Positions 23,701-36,212 of a DNA stretch of 64,000 nucleotides are shown one piece after another. The first letter of the stretch is position 1. Each line of letters begins with the position of its first letter. The stretch spans positions 11,848,741 through 11,912,740 of the forward strand of contig CM028894.1 in the NCBI GenBank assembly GCA_016801885.1, written 5' to 3'. A model generated the notes under the pieces. It was not told the origin of the DNA, searched no databases, and saw only the letters and a list, made by a program, of their open reading frames with translations. This stretch comes from Toxotes chatareus. Taxonomy: Eukaryota; Chordata; Actinopteri; Toxotidae. The position numbers and the translations under genes were made by a program.

Positions 23701-26097
23701 TGCTCTTCTCTAGAACAAGCTGCTGAGGAATGCAAGGACGCTGGCTTCTGCATTGATTGGAGACGATTGACTAATGGAAGCTGTGGTATGTGTCTTTATT
23801 TTATTTTTTACACCCAGTAAAACAAAGCCATCCACACCAAGGATGAATTATTGTCTTGATGTATTTGTACACTTTAATAACCAAAGTGCCCTTGTTCATG
23901 TTTCAGATGTGCATTGTTCAGAAGGACTGGTTTACAAAGAATGTCATGACAAGTTAGATGACTTCTGCTACGGAGGGTTTGGAGACTTTACTTTTACGAT
24001 TAATATCCTTACACATTTATTTCACATCCTACTGAATCCAGAATAGTCAATTGTCAAGGTGTTCATCATTTCTGTTCTGACCTTCCCTCTGGTTTGGCTG
24101 CACAGAGTGCGACATTCAGGACCCTCCCTTGTAAAAAACAGTACTGGTTGTTTCTGTCCCAGAGGCCACATCAGGGCAGGAAATCATTCAAACAACTGTG
24201 TATTTGAATGCCCCTGTGAGTAACATGATTTGTTTTCGTGACAATGACTACTACACAATTTTCCCTTGAACTTTTACTCAAGGAAATGCTGAGTTTCTTT
24301 CCATTTTTCCCACACAGACTGTAAAGGACCAATTGGAGAGCCCAAGCTGGTAAGAATAGTTGTTGTTAAAACAATAGTAATATAGTAACTCTGGATTAAT
24401 CTCTAAATTTAAAAAGTATTTCTGTACCTGTCTTCCAGCCTGGTGAGGTGTGGCAGTCCAACTGCCATGTGTGTACATGTAACAGCCAGACTCGGGCAGA
24501 GGAGTGTGTTCTGAAAGCCCCTGAGCCACCTCCTGACTGTGGCCCCAATGTTTTAGTAAACTCCTCTTGCTGTGGTCAACAGATTTGTGGTAAGCACTGG
24601 CATTTCATGTTATTTTAAAATAGTGGTTTACTTCTATACTAATACTAACACATATTTGGTCCTCTGCTCCTAGATGCTATTTACTTATTGTGTTATTTTC
24701 AGTTGAGAGGAACTGCAGTTATAATGAAAAAACATACAAGGTATGTTGTGTGGATCTCATATTAATAAAGGTATATGATAAAGGAAATCAAATTAACTAG
24801 AACATTGTGTTGGGTCTTGTCATGATAGTATCTTTATGTGTACAGGTGGGAGACACATGGACAGATGCCGTCGTTCCCTGCATGTTGTTCACCTGCAGCA
24901 ACAAGGGTATTCAGACTGTGACTAGAGTCTGTCCCAGAGAAAACTGTCCTGAGGTACTGCATACCCCTCCTCTCCTCTTTAAACCAACAACTCTAACTTC
25001 ATGAGATGTATTTTGGCATTATTACTATTGTATTACTGCATTTATTTCCAGCTTAAGTTAAGTTGTCTGATAATGAAATTATATCATTGGTACTACTGAA
25101 ACTAGATTTCCTGCCTCGTGATTGCATATCTCCACCAACCAGTCAAACCATGTCTGTCCAGACATTGACCTTTGACCACCAAAGTCTAATCAGCTCATCC
25201 TTGAGTTCAAGTGGATTCCATCCAGGCATTTCTGCTATATAATGAGCACAAAGACATCAAATCTGTACAGTGAGGCATGAGGAGTGATCTTTGCAGCCCT
25301 TTTTCAAATTTACTGCTGTCTTTTTACATTTCTTTGCGACTTAGATTTCAGACAGTACACTTACAAAGAACATGCACTGGCATCATAATGAAGTATTTCT
25401 TTGACCATGAACTCTTGTGGATTTGTTCTCCAGGAGGACAGGATTTGGGATAACCAGCACTTCTGCTTCACGTGTAAGTTGTGAACCAATAAAATACAGA
25501 AATATAAATTGTTCAGTTGTCAACTTTACCTCCCATGTTATTCCTCCTTCATTTCTAGGTAATAAGAGCTGTGCTCCCCGGGTGTCCAGCTTCAACATCA
25601 CCATAGACAACTGTACCACTGTCGTAGAGATGCCTGTGTGTCAGGGTCAGTGTGTGTCTCAGCACAGGTGAGAAGAAATCTAGTTATCACTGCTTAATAT
25701 AAATAGTTATGCCACAGCCAGTTAACACATGCTGAGGTCTGTTATTAGTGTCCATACTGTGCACTCAGCAGGAGCTGTGTGATTAAGCTTATAGTAACAC
25801 ATCTCTGATTAAGCTTACACTAACACAAGCTTACAGTAACACATCTCTTGTCTCAATCCCTTTCTCCCCTCCTTTTTCCTTCCTCTCCCCTCCTCCCCTC
25901 CCCCTGTACCTCGGTCCATGGGCGTCAGGGTGGTGTTACATGGTGACCTACAGGTGGAGCAGAGGAGCAGATGCTGTCAGGAGCGGAGCTCAGAGCAGAG
26001 ATCTGTGACCCTGCTGTGTTCCGACCTCACTACCAGACACTACACCTACACTCACATCACTGGCTGTGAGTGCAGATCCTGTGGTATTCTTCGCTAA
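11727..26097 (+). CDS. Secreted gel-forming mucin (MUC19/MUC2-type), complete, 43 coding exons
   Basis: A polymer-forming mucus glycoprotein. Reconstructed exons: 11727-11775, 12138-12182, 12586-12811, 13299-13428, 13600-13663, 13750-13832, 14605-14788, 14963-15082, 15174-15294, 15396-15531, 15624-15701, 15798-15867, 16026-16163, 16301-16450, 16611-16705, 16796-16928, 17113-17356, 17507-17547, 17709-17797, 18010-18164, 18258-18396, 18656-18760, 18964-19155, 19317-19389, 19491-19660, 19804-19960, 20198-20308, 20445-20586, 20725-20753, 20880-22079, 22303-22544, 22707-22893, 23176-23401, 23613-23785, 23907-23976, 24106-24215, 24318-24349, 24439-24589, 24703-24740, 24846-24953, 25434-25473, 25559-25667, 25929-26097. 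They sum to 6324 nt, in frame throughout, giving 2107 residues. Order: signal peptide (1 to about 22), VWD1 (about 32-199), C8 and TIL, VWD2 (341-531), C8 and TIL, D'/TIL, VWD3 (784-1010), C8 and TIL, Thr/Ser/Pro domain (1157-1488), VWC-like cysteines, VWD4 with GDPH (1563-1566), C8/TIL-like, VWC (1893-1953), cystine knot (about 2016-2107). CGLC occurs in D3, but D1 and D2 read TGLC and SGLC. No CysD module is seen. The head-to-head position beside slc2a13 suggests MUC19 orthology; the D4 module resembles MUC2/MUC5. The paralogue name is therefore left open. Confidence 0.88.
13885..14430. mobile_element. 546-bp non-autonomous DNA transposon in mucin intron 6
   Basis: The element begins TGTCATGAC and ends GTGACA, so its termini are short inverted repeats (TGTCA/TGACA). 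It is flanked by a direct repeat GTGATG at 13879-13884 and 14431-14436, consistent with a target-site duplication. The interior is T-rich on this strand and has no transposase frame; the longest open frame (14096-14317) shows no motif. The right end, read inverted, has the GGGGGGCAAGGACTCGGACC signature I associate with an abundant teleost repeat. The duplication length (6, or 8 with mismatch) leaves the superfamily open; hAT-like is possible. Confidence 0.6.
17835..17862. repeat. (CTTTT)n microsatellite
   Basis: Five to six CTTTT units in the mucin intron between the exons ending at 17797 and starting at 18010. Confidence 0.85.
20880..22079 (+). other. Mucin PTS exon (exon 30), with degenerate tandem repeats
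   Basis: A single 1200-nt exon holds the whole O-glycosylation domain, about 330 residues dominated by Thr, Ser and Pro. The first part is a degenerate tandem array: the block PSTTP recurs at about 20951, 21008 and 21074, with a fourth degraded copy near 21140, spacing 57-66 nt (19-22 residues). The rest is irregular. The last about 70 residues are cysteine-rich (CNEC, CGETW, CCETWKCDC) and form a VWC-like module before D4. The long antisense frame over 20842-21492 is a Val-rich shadow of this domain. Confidence 0.88.
25085..25265. mobile_element. Teleost interspersed repeat fragment in a mucin intron
   Basis: The segment contains TGACCTTTGACCACCAAAG, then TCTAATCAG, then TCATCCTTGAGTTCAAGTGG. 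I recognise this order from a repeat common in fish introns. No terminal structures are visible, so only a fragment is called. Confidence 0.4.
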
Positions 26098-26233
26098 AAA
26101 GCAGACTAAAGTATGAATGATTAGATTTACAAATCAAAACCTATGGTATTTCAGTTTCATAGATTATTATATTGAAAATCAAGGTTCTTCTTTGTTCTTT
26201 ATTTAAAACAATTATTGAATCTGTGTTCTATCA

Positions 26234-26239
26234 AATAAA
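26234..26239 (+). terminator. Polyadenylation signal of the mucin gene
   Basis: AATAAA, 137 bases after the mucin stop codon; it is the first canonical signal downstream. A short 3' untranslated region is typical for secreted mucins. Confidence 0.6.
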
Positions 26240-26259
26240 GTGAATCATTTACTAATCAC

Positions 26260-27950
26260 CAAAGTTTGAAGTTTGTATCTGCTTCAGCCGCACTGCTCTG
26301 CCTTTGATCACTCCCATTGCTGTGCCAATGGACTGTCATCTAGCAGTTAAAGGGTCGTTTCACCCAAATGATAAAAAATAAATAGCTTCTCATTAGTGGT
26401 GTTTAGTTTAATTTGCCTGAGTTTTTGACTTAATCTTGTTACTCTAAATAATCCCAAAACTTCACTGTAAACATTTTTCTGTGAAACTATTTTTTTTTTA
26501 TATAAAACCACTGACATCATGGTCTCAGGATTAACAGGAACACTCTTCTGTCTATATTGATTGAAAACAAATCAGATATCTGTATGGCTAGATAACAACA
26601 GAGATAAGAGGGGGGGCGGAAGTAGTTTTGGTGAACTGGCCCTTTAAGATTCAACCCTAAATTTGCTAAATTTGCTTTGTCTTTACTAAAATGAAGATAC
26701 AGATTACAAAAATATTAAATTCAGTAGACACAGAATCCTGTGTTGTGGAGCTGGTATAATTGCTGCAACTGTAATGTTCTTTAAAAGTTCCTTGTTGTGG
26801 AAAGTTTCAGTATTTAGTTTCTATAATGAAACTCTTACATACTCTAAGAAGTCTGTTCTAGTGATGTGATGTCCATTACCCAGGCATTAGGACACAGAGA
26901 GAAAGCCATTGTTAGGGGCTATCAATAGGACAGGAAGACTTTGATCAGGCCTAGGAAACACTCAGTCTTACAAAAGCTGAATTTCTCCAGGCGAGGAAAG
27001 CAAACTAACAGAAACCGCTGTATTGTGAAACAAGCTTTGGCCAGCTTCATGCTGCTGCTGTTTGTTGTGCATTCAAAAGGATGGATACTCAGGAGGCTTA
27101 TGATGTTCACAGAGGAGGATGTGTGAGTGTGCGCAAACTGTGAATGTCTGTGTGTGTTTGCATTCAGTGAACCTCTGAACCTTTCCGGTGCTGGTCAGAC
27201 ACGCATCCCACTGGATGTTACCCAACCAGTGCAGTCACGTTTGGGTTTGCGTGTGTGTATGTGTGTGTGAGTGTTTGTCTGTGTGCATGAGGACTGGAGG
27301 GGTTTGAGAACTTTTTATTGACATGATCAACAAGTGCACATGAGTAGCTTGGTTACTGATTACAGGTGATGTTGTAGTTTGTTTGTGATAAGACTTTTGC
27401 TCAGCACAAAGTCCTGCCAGGTAAAACAGGCCTTCAGCCACTTTACCACATCCCTCCCATCCTTCGTAGGACCACTGCTGCCTCTCAGGTAAATGCTTTT
27501 TCTGGTTTTTCTGCTGTTCTAATTCTGTACAAAGTTCTTTAAGATGCACTGAGGAAACCTTTTAGTATTTATTGGTGTTTTAGCGTAGATTACTCGTATA
27601 TCCTGTGTATTGTGATCAGAAAACTAAGAAAAGTAATTTGGTAACAAATGTCTTGAAATGTGTATAGCAGACAAATCAAGTCTAGCCTACAGGAACTATA
27701 TTGTCTTACTATTACTAGTATTACTTCTGTTCATCTATACTGAGATTTGAATCTGTTCATACCCAATTACCTCATTTGACACAAATTCTGTGAGCAAGAA
27801 TTAGCTTGTTTTATTTTTGTTTAGCACATTTTAAACTAAAAATCAGTTGAATTGAATGTAATTTTGCCCAAACTCTGATGTGCTGATAACATTGGTGTCT
27901 TTCTGCAGGTTCTTTAGTGTTGTCTTTTCTTCTTCCTTGCATCTGTTGGG
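26260..27950. other. Intergenic region, mucin to slco1c1
   Basis: About 1.7 kb with no recognisable coding exon. It contains a short GT-rich tract near 27249-27270 and should hold the promoter and any untranslated leader exon of slco1c1, which I could not place. A pyrimidine-rich tract ending in CACACAG at 27950-27956 looks like a splice acceptor just before the slco1c1 start codon, so an upstream leader exon is likely. Confidence 0.55.
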
Positions 27951-27964
27951 CACACAGCAGCATC

Positions 27965-30362
27965 ATGAGTGTAGAGTCCAAAAAACCACGTGAGGCATGT
28001 TGCTCCAAGCTCAAGGTTGGTGAAATGTCAACCCTTCCCAGTACTGAAATGTTTGGGAATATCACTCACTGCTTCATACTTCATACTGTCTATAGTCTTA
28101 ATCACTGTGTTGTGAACATGGAATGACTTACTCTTACCCAAGCATCCAAAAGCCATCTTATCTCCATGTATTGGTCTTAGTATGGCATTTCTATGTCAGT
28201 ATTATCAATGTCTGACATGATTGGGCAGTAAAAAAGTAACACATTAACACAACAAAAGCCACATTTTTCTTTCGACCAGATAAAACTTTGAGACTCTGAC
28301 ACAAAATGAGGCTTTTAGTCCATGAAAAAAGTTATTTTCCCCTGCTCATGGAACTGGAACAGAGCTGTTTATGAGTCCAAATGAGTCATAAAATGCACAT
28401 TAATCTCAGACAAATGAACAGAAATAGGGCTGAGGGATGGTGAAGTGCTTTTTGAAGAAGAATAACAGTGGGATGGTTGCAGTGACCTGTGTTCAGTCCC
28501 CCTAAGGAAAATACAAAACCTCTTTTATTGTTAAGAAGTAAAAATATATTTAACTCTATAGGACCTTACATGTTGCTTACCCATGGAGCTTTAACTGTTA
28601 GGCAAGTAATTGCAGTTATCTAAGTGTATTAACAGAGTAGTGTGTGACCTACAGCCCAGTGTGAATCCCTCTTAATCTTTAACCATCATTGTGGCAAGGA
28701 TATGGCTGCACACAGGTCGCATTTGCACTGGTAAAGCAATCGAACTCGGAACAACTATTAGAATTATTATTATACACTTTACTATTATGTTAAAATCCAA
28801 GGAAAGCAATGATTTATGCCTTTGTGTCAATTTCTTCTTTACCTTCAGACTTGTTTATGAGTCTAAACAAGAGTTAAAATGGGACAAAATAACACACTCA
28901 CTCTTTGTCCATCACAAACACGAGGTGGAAACAAATATAACATTTAAACATGTATGTCTCTAATTTTTTTTTGGCTGCTATTTCTTCATAATAGTTTACA
29001 GTTGTGCTTATCAAGCTTTGCATCCTCCTAAGGAACTTACGCAGTTTACAAAGATGGCAGCAGATTTGCCACTGAAAAGTCTTAAATATTTAAACAGTGG
29101 GTCCTTGATTTTTAGACAGAGCCAAATGCAGAATTCAGCGTTCGAGGCTATGATTGGACAGTCGCTGCTCAGAGGTGGGGTTTACCAAATAAGTGATTGT
29201 GGTGTTCTCATTTATATTGTGGCCAGTACTAGCCTCTCTCTTTAAAAAGGCTCTAATCTAATGTAAATGAATGTAATCCAATCAGTGCTGAAGGCAGGTG
29301 TGAAGTGCTGTAGGTCTTTAACTGTGTGTAAAGTGTTGTGTGTGAGTCTATCATGGGAGGCGTCTGCGTGATAATACGGTCATTCACCTTTTCTCTGTGC
29401 AAAGTGCAATAAGATCCTTTTCGCCTTTGTTGTTCACCTTTGATTTCATTACTGGAACTGCAAAAAGTAGCTTGATCCTTTCACTCAAAATCCTTTTGAG
29501 GAGAGATTATTACCGAGGTACTAAGGTATTCATCTTACCACGGGCAAAAACACTCATTTTCAGCATTCAAAACTATTCTGAGAATCAGCCCAAGTAGGAA
29601 GCTCTTTTCTCTGAGCCCAATCAAATCAACATCCCCTGAACTGAACTTGTTTTGCTGAAGAATAGCTTCATCCAACAAGCTCTTGTGTGTGTTTTCAGCT
29701 CTTCCTGGCCTCTCTGGCGTTTGTATATTTTGCCAAAGCCTTTGGTGGAGCTTATATGAAGAGCTCCATCACCCAGATTGAGAGGCGCTTTGACATCCCC
29801 AGCTCCCTCATTGGGGTTATAGATGGCAGCTTCGAAATGGGTATGTTCACTTTTTCATATTGGACAATGAAGTCAGGAGTTTTAGGTACAATAACATAAT
29901 TAAAAAATAATAATATGTATAAAATATTGAGATTAAAATTTTATGTAGCCTGCAGACATATGAATGGTATCTATGCAATAATCAAAGTATTCTGTTGAGC
30001 CAGCAATTCATTCATTCAGTCAGTCATTTTTAATACTTCTCCCTCCCAGGAAACCTGCTGGTTATAGCCTTTGTGAGCTACTTTGGTGCGAAGCTCCATC
30101 GTCCCAGGCTGATTGCTATTGGCTGCTTGATCATGGCTGCTGGATCTTTCCTCATAGTCCTGCCTCACTTCCTCCAGGGACCGTTAGTACACAGCTTCCT
30201 TTATGTTCTCAACTATATATTCAGCTTTTGCATATTTAACACCTTATGGCCTTGTTAAGGTGCATGCTGCAGTAATCATACACACCACTAATTAAAATAA
30301 TACAGCAGTTCTTGGAGGCAGGCCTGAATGGCCTGAATCAAATAACTAGTTATTCGGTGCAC

Positions 30363-30402
<40 letters not shown>

Positions 30403-33400
30403 CATATATATATTTCTTTTTTTTTTTTTTTTTTTTTTTATAAACACAGCAGACTGTACATGGAACATTCAGTTTATATGCCCAACAACCCAACATTTAA
30501 CTATTGTTATTTGCTGGAATGACTCTACTGGGCCTCAGGGTGTCTGTGTGTCAGTTGTAATTTGAGTTTACAAAACTTAATTTAGGAACACGTCCCATAA
30601 GAACATGGATTAAAATAAATGTCTTTAAATTCAAATAACACTAACAAAGTATCTCTAGAAGTCAGGGTCAGATGTCATGCCCACCTCAGTTGTTATTATG
30701 CTTTAGTGGGACAAATTCCTTAACAGACTTGGAGTTAATTAAATTGGCCAAAACCAGCTGACATGCAGTAAACCTGAGGCTTTTGAGGCCCCTTAAGGTC
30801 TTGGACTCTGTGCCAGTCGCCTGCTTTGATAATCCAGCCTTGAATGTGTATGTTACTGGCCATTTTTAAAATTGTTGAACCTGCCCTGTTACCCACATCT
30901 GAACTGTCTGGATTCAGTCGAGTGCTGGAGTATTAAAACCCAACACTGGACTTTGAAAACATCTTCTAAATCCTAAAGATGATGCTAGAGTCCACATCCA
31001 TGTTATTCTACCTCTAAGACAAGTATAAATATATAGTCTATGACAATGTGAGAAAATGATAATGCATGCAATTCAGTTGGACGTTTTTGTAGTCTGCTGG
31101 TTTATGTTTAGTAATTTTGAAACTGACAGCTGTGTAATAATTCTTGTTTTCCAGTTATAAATATGAGACCAGTATGTCTCACAGCAAAGATGGCAACAGC
31201 ACTGAGAGCATCCTGCCCTGTCTGTCCAACCACAGCATGACTGATTTAGATGAGACACCTGAAACCAAAAGAGGTACATGGCAAATAAATTCAAACGTTA
31301 GATCCCTCAGGTCGGTGATATAATACCAAATCAGTAAATTTACAGGAGCAGAATATTTAAAAAAGTTCAAGAAAAAGAAGTATTTTTAATGTTAAAAGCA
31401 GTTTCAGTTCACATTCTAAGTCCGATTTCCCCCTTTAGATTGTGTACAGCCCGCTGGCTCTTCCATGTGGATCTATGTATTCCTGGGAAACATGCTGCGT
31501 GGGATTGGAGAGACTCCCATCATGCCTCTGGGTGTTTCCTACCTGGATGATTTCTCCAGAGAGGAGAACACTCCTTTCTATTTGGGTTAGTAAATTTTTT
31601 ACAGCGCACTGTCTTATGTTAACTTTTATGACATTTTACACACTTTCCTCCTGTTTTGTTACTTTATGCTTTTTCTTGCTTCAGTCGGTTTATGCTGCTT
31701 TGGAGCTTAGTTGCATTATCTTCCATCTTAGATCGCTTTGATCTTTTATTCTTATTATCTTCTACTGCTCGATCAATGTCACAGTATTTGGGTACATAAC
31801 TGTTCTGTCTCTGTTCCTCCATTTGCCAGCCTGTATCCATACAGTGGGAATCTTAGGACCCATGTTTGGGTTCATGCTCGGGTCCTTCCTTACCAAGATC
31901 TATGTGGACATTGGATTTGTGGATTTAGGTATGGGACCTCTCCGTATCAGGGGGAATGTGGCATTGCAATCCTGCACAACACACAGACTGTACTGTACTT
32001 TAGTTAACTTTGAGTAAAACTCTGACATTATGTCATTAATGTTTACCTCTTTATTTCATACAAACATTAATGTTGATTGACAAGAATTATACAGATAAAC
32101 TGGCAAGGTTATTGTGAAAGAGCAGAAGAGTTTGTCATTGAGTGATTGCGGATTTTCCAGAGACCAGACAGTTTCCCAATGTTACATCTTGCTGACATAG
32201 TTTGCTATTTACTACGTGGATTAGAGCTGCTGAGAGGCCCTGAACAAGTGGACTGAAAACTCCATCCTCCTCTTATAATAAGCCCTTCTCCTTCTCACAG
32301 ACAGTATCACCATTAACCATAAGGACTCCCGCTGGGTAGGGGCCTGGTGGCTGGGCTTCATAGCAACTGGCACCGTGATCCTGCTTTCCAGTATCCCATT
32401 CTGGTTCTTGCCCAAGTCCCTGCCCAAGCAGGGCCAAGAGCAGAGTCAGAGTAAGAGCACAGAACTCACCACAGTGGCAGAGCAGGAGAATTTCCTCCCA
32501 GAGGAAAACCAGGAACATGAGGAGAAAGAGAAGCCAGTCACGTTCCAGGAACTGGCTAAAGGTACCACGCAGTCTGTAGCATCATTATTTCATGTGCCAT
32601 GTTTAATTACAACAATTTAGCATCAAGATTAACATAAAGATCAATGTTCACAATTCAAGATGCTAAAATTATTTTGAAAAACTCATCAAAATGGTTTTCA
32701 CCTACAACTACACCTGAGACTTTAAAGAGCAAGAGATGTGTCACTGTGCAAACAGGTTTTAGAGTTGTTGTGTTTAACCATTAACCAGGTATAGCCCAGA
32801 AAAACCAGAGCCCAGACAAGTAACCCTGATTCCTGGCCTTACTGCGACTGCCCACCATGCAGTCAGTGCCCACCATGCAATCTGGTCAAGAGTTGAAGGA
32901 CACATCAGCGCAGAGAGACCTGTGGGAACAGTTATCTAAGTTAAACTCCACTCATGCCATAGTACATTACAAAAGGTTATATCATAACAGTGTCTCCAAA
33001 TTGTTTGTAAGTTTTCCTTTAAAATGGAAGAAAGTTCATGATAAACAAAGAGAAAAAGAAATTAACAGTGACACAAAAAACACAAACATCATAGAGGTTA
33101 TTTAGAAATGCTGTTTAATGTGTGTGACATTAGCCTATGTTGCCTGAGTGTCGGTAGGTAGACAACATGTTTATGTCAGAGAAAAATTAGTGCAGCAGTT
33201 AAATTAGAAAATTAATGTTATTTCAGGTAATATAAGATTTTATTTTTCTATAAACTCTCTGTGCTTTGTCCTTCACCAGACTTCATTCCATCCCTGAAAC
33301 GACTCTTCAGTAACAGCATCTTCTCGCTGATGATCCTCACCTATCTGGTGGCCGTCAACGGCTTCATCGGCATGATCACCTTCAAGCCGAAGTACTTGGA

Positions 33401-36212
33401 GCAAATCTATGGCCAGTCAGCCTCCAAGGCCATTTTCCTCATAGGTACAGAGCAATAACTCACCCCTATTTACTCTGCACTTACTGCACTCTGTAGCCAA
33501 AGCCAACTGAAACAATGATGTTGTTGAAGGGAAGTGTGATCGTCAGAGATAAAGTTGCCTTGGAATGTAAGCATTAAGTAGCCCACTGTGGGCTCTCCTT
33601 TTGTGTGTGTGAGCATTTGTGTGTGTTTGGAAAGTAGCACCTTTAGCTAGGATTAGCGTTTTATGATTGTTTACCCATGTGTATAGCAACACAATTAAAC
33701 ATTAGAACAACAACAACTGAACAAATTTTAATGCAAAAACCTTTTGTGTGTGTTGGCAACATATCTCTCATATGCAGCGCTATTTGGCTGGATATCTCAG
33801 ACTCTGCATATGAATGCACCACGAGGTAGTTAGAGACATTGCAAATGAGCCTGCATACAATGATTTACTTAAACTAGTGATTCCCAACCGGGTACTTCTG
33901 CAACTGCAAAGGGTACATGGAAATATTTTAGAAGAGCTCAGCTAATTTGAAAAACAAATCAGTTGTTACTCTGTGGGAGTACGTCTGAAAAAAAAAAAGC
34001 CAAAACAGTGGGACTTAACCTAAAATAGCTCTTCAACATAGCTTCAAAGGCATCTGTTATACCGTCTCACAATTGCACAATTCCTTTTATATTTCCACTC
34101 TTCAGCAGCTCCCATGCTCATGTGTTACCCACTGTAAATTACATATGATTTTTATTACAATATGGCCAAAAACTGTGACCAGCAGGTCATTTTCATGTGA
34201 AAATAATTTCAGCTTATTGATCCATTCGCCCATCCAGGGATACTGAACCTGCCAGCCGTAGCTTTGGGCATCATCACTGGAGGTTTTGTGTTGAAACGCT
34301 TCAAGCTGGGCGTCATCGGAGCAGCCAGGGTGTCAATGGCAGCCTCTATTGGGGCTTTTTGTCTGCTCTCCTTTCAGGCCTTCGTCCACTGTGAAAACGC
34401 AGAAGTGGCCGGTCTCACCGTGTCGTATCAAGGGTGAGTGGGATGCAAACCATTCATTTACACATGTACTGCATAAAGGTCAGTGAAGGGGTGTGTGCAC
34501 TGTAAAGATTGCTATCACTGTGTCTGTTTGTGTGTGCACCAGGCTTCCTCAGGTGTCCTACAACCAACAGACTTTGCTGTCACAGTGCAATATGGGCTGC
34601 TCCTGCTCCGTGAAGCTGTGGGACCCGGTGTGTGCCTACAACGGCATGACATACGCCTCGCCCTGTCTGGCTGGCTGCCAGACCGCCACCGGTACTGGCA
34701 AGGAAATGGTGAGGCAGCAAGTGACAGACCCTCACAGAGAAACTGTTACGTTAAAAGAGTTGGCCAGGCACACATCCAGAAGCACAGCTAAAATGAAAAA
34801 TAAAAATGTACAACAAGAGGTCAAATGCCATGTGTTCATTAAAATCAAAAGGTTTTGTCTCTTTGGAAACATCAGTGTATTCATGAACCCAGATCAGACA
34901 AACCTGAACAGATAATGAGTAATTTGAAAAACCAGTCTTCTCAAAGAGGAAAACATTAGGAGCAGCACAACCCACCGACAGTCAAAGGTGATTATTCAAA
35001 TTCTCTTTCTTGTCTCTGGTTCTTCAGGTGTTTCATAACTGTACCTGCATTGGGAAGATGATGACTCCCGCCATGAACACGTCTGCAGTGCTGGGCCAGT
35101 GCCCCAGGAAGAGTGACTGTGATCGCATGTTTAAAATCTACATGGCCTTGTCTGTAGTGGGGTCCTTCATTTCTGCCTGTGGGGGCACGCCAGGATACAT
35201 TGTACTGCTCAGGTCAGACACACTAAAGCTGAAGCAGTTAATGGCTGCTTCCATCTTTTATAGGTGGATATAATGATCCTCCATTGATTTTTGGCCAGTG
35301 TAGTGATTTTATATCATTACATGAAAAATGTAAATGGTCATCTAAACGGTGGCTTTGTGATATTGCTGTAAACATTTATCATTTTATGCATTATTTGTAT
35401 ATTATATTCTAATTTAGATGGTGAGACACAAAATTCGTACATTGAAATGAAGTCAGCCAAGTCCTGCTTTTTCAAGGTTGCTTAGTTTTACTCTCTGGTT
35501 ACCTGGTAACAGACGTCACCTGGAGGACAGAAGCTACTAAACTGCTTCTGTGATACGATTGTCACATTGCATCGTTTTCTCATATTAACATCTAATATGA
35601 TACCTTTTGATACATATTCCAGGTCCATACAGCAAGACCTGAAGTCCCTGGCTTTGGGTATGCAGACACTGATCGTAAGGACTCTGGGTGAGTACTGGAC
35701 CAGGCTTCTAATGAGGGCACTGATGATATTTAACCTGTGTTCATAGGTGTAAGCACATGTTACTTGTTTTCAGGTGGGATTCCTCCTCCTATTTATTTTG
35801 GAGCCCTCATTGACCGAACCTGTTTGAAGTGGGGTACTAAGCAGTGTGGAGGTCGAGGAGCATGCAGACTCTATGATGCTTATGCTTTTAGGTACAGTGG
35901 AACGAGTCTTTTATTTTCTTTTTTTGAAAAAACAAAACAAAAATGGAACTGTTTCACTTTACCTGTTACGAAACAAAAAAATTACACTATACTTTCAGAA
36001 TAACGTTCATGGGGTTGATCACTGGACTCTACTTCCTGTCCAACATGCTGTGGGGAGGTCTCTATTTCACAATTGTCAAGAAACAGAAGAAGTTAGCACT
36101 GAGGAATCAGGCCAAAGATAATGGAGTGGAGGGCAATGGCACGGTCAGTGGACACGCCAACATCAGCATCGCCAAAACCAATGAAGACACGGACAAGGAG
36201 AGCACGATTTAA
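27965..36212 (+). CDS. slco1c1: Organic anion transporter SLCO1C1-like (Oatp1c1), complete, 14 coding exons
   Basis: Members of this family are 12-helix plasma-membrane carriers; mammalian SLCO1C1 carries thyroxine and conjugated steroids across brain barriers. Exons: 27965-28015, 29699-29840, 30050-30182, 31155-31273, 31439-31585, 31830-31928, 32301-32561, 33280-33444, 34238-34433, 34543-34708, 35028-35212, 35623-35687, 35774-35891, 35999-36212; 686 residues. The N-terminus (CCSKLK then YFAKAF) and QITQIERRFDIPSS-type helix-1 region align well with mammalian SLCO1C1. The OATP signature DSRWVGAWWLGF starts exon 7. A Kazal-like loop with paired cysteines (CNMGCSCS, DPVC, SPCLAGC) is in exons 10-11. 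The short cytosolic tail ends in ESTI, a possible class I PDZ ligand (mammalian SLCO1C1 ends ETQL). The start is the only ATG after the likely acceptor; an upstream coding exon cannot be excluded. Introns 1, 3 and 8 exceed 0.7 kb. Confidence 0.9.
30363..30438. repeat. Compound (TG)n(TA)n plus poly-T microsatellite
   Basis: About 20 bases of TG, then about 31 bases of TA with one CA break, then a T-rich run to 30438, in slco1c1 intron 3. Confidence 0.9.

Noticed and set aside
33870..33995. Possible repeat fragment beginning TGATTCCCAACCGGGTAC
   Set aside because: It resembles the start of a fish repeat, but too little matches to call it with confidence.
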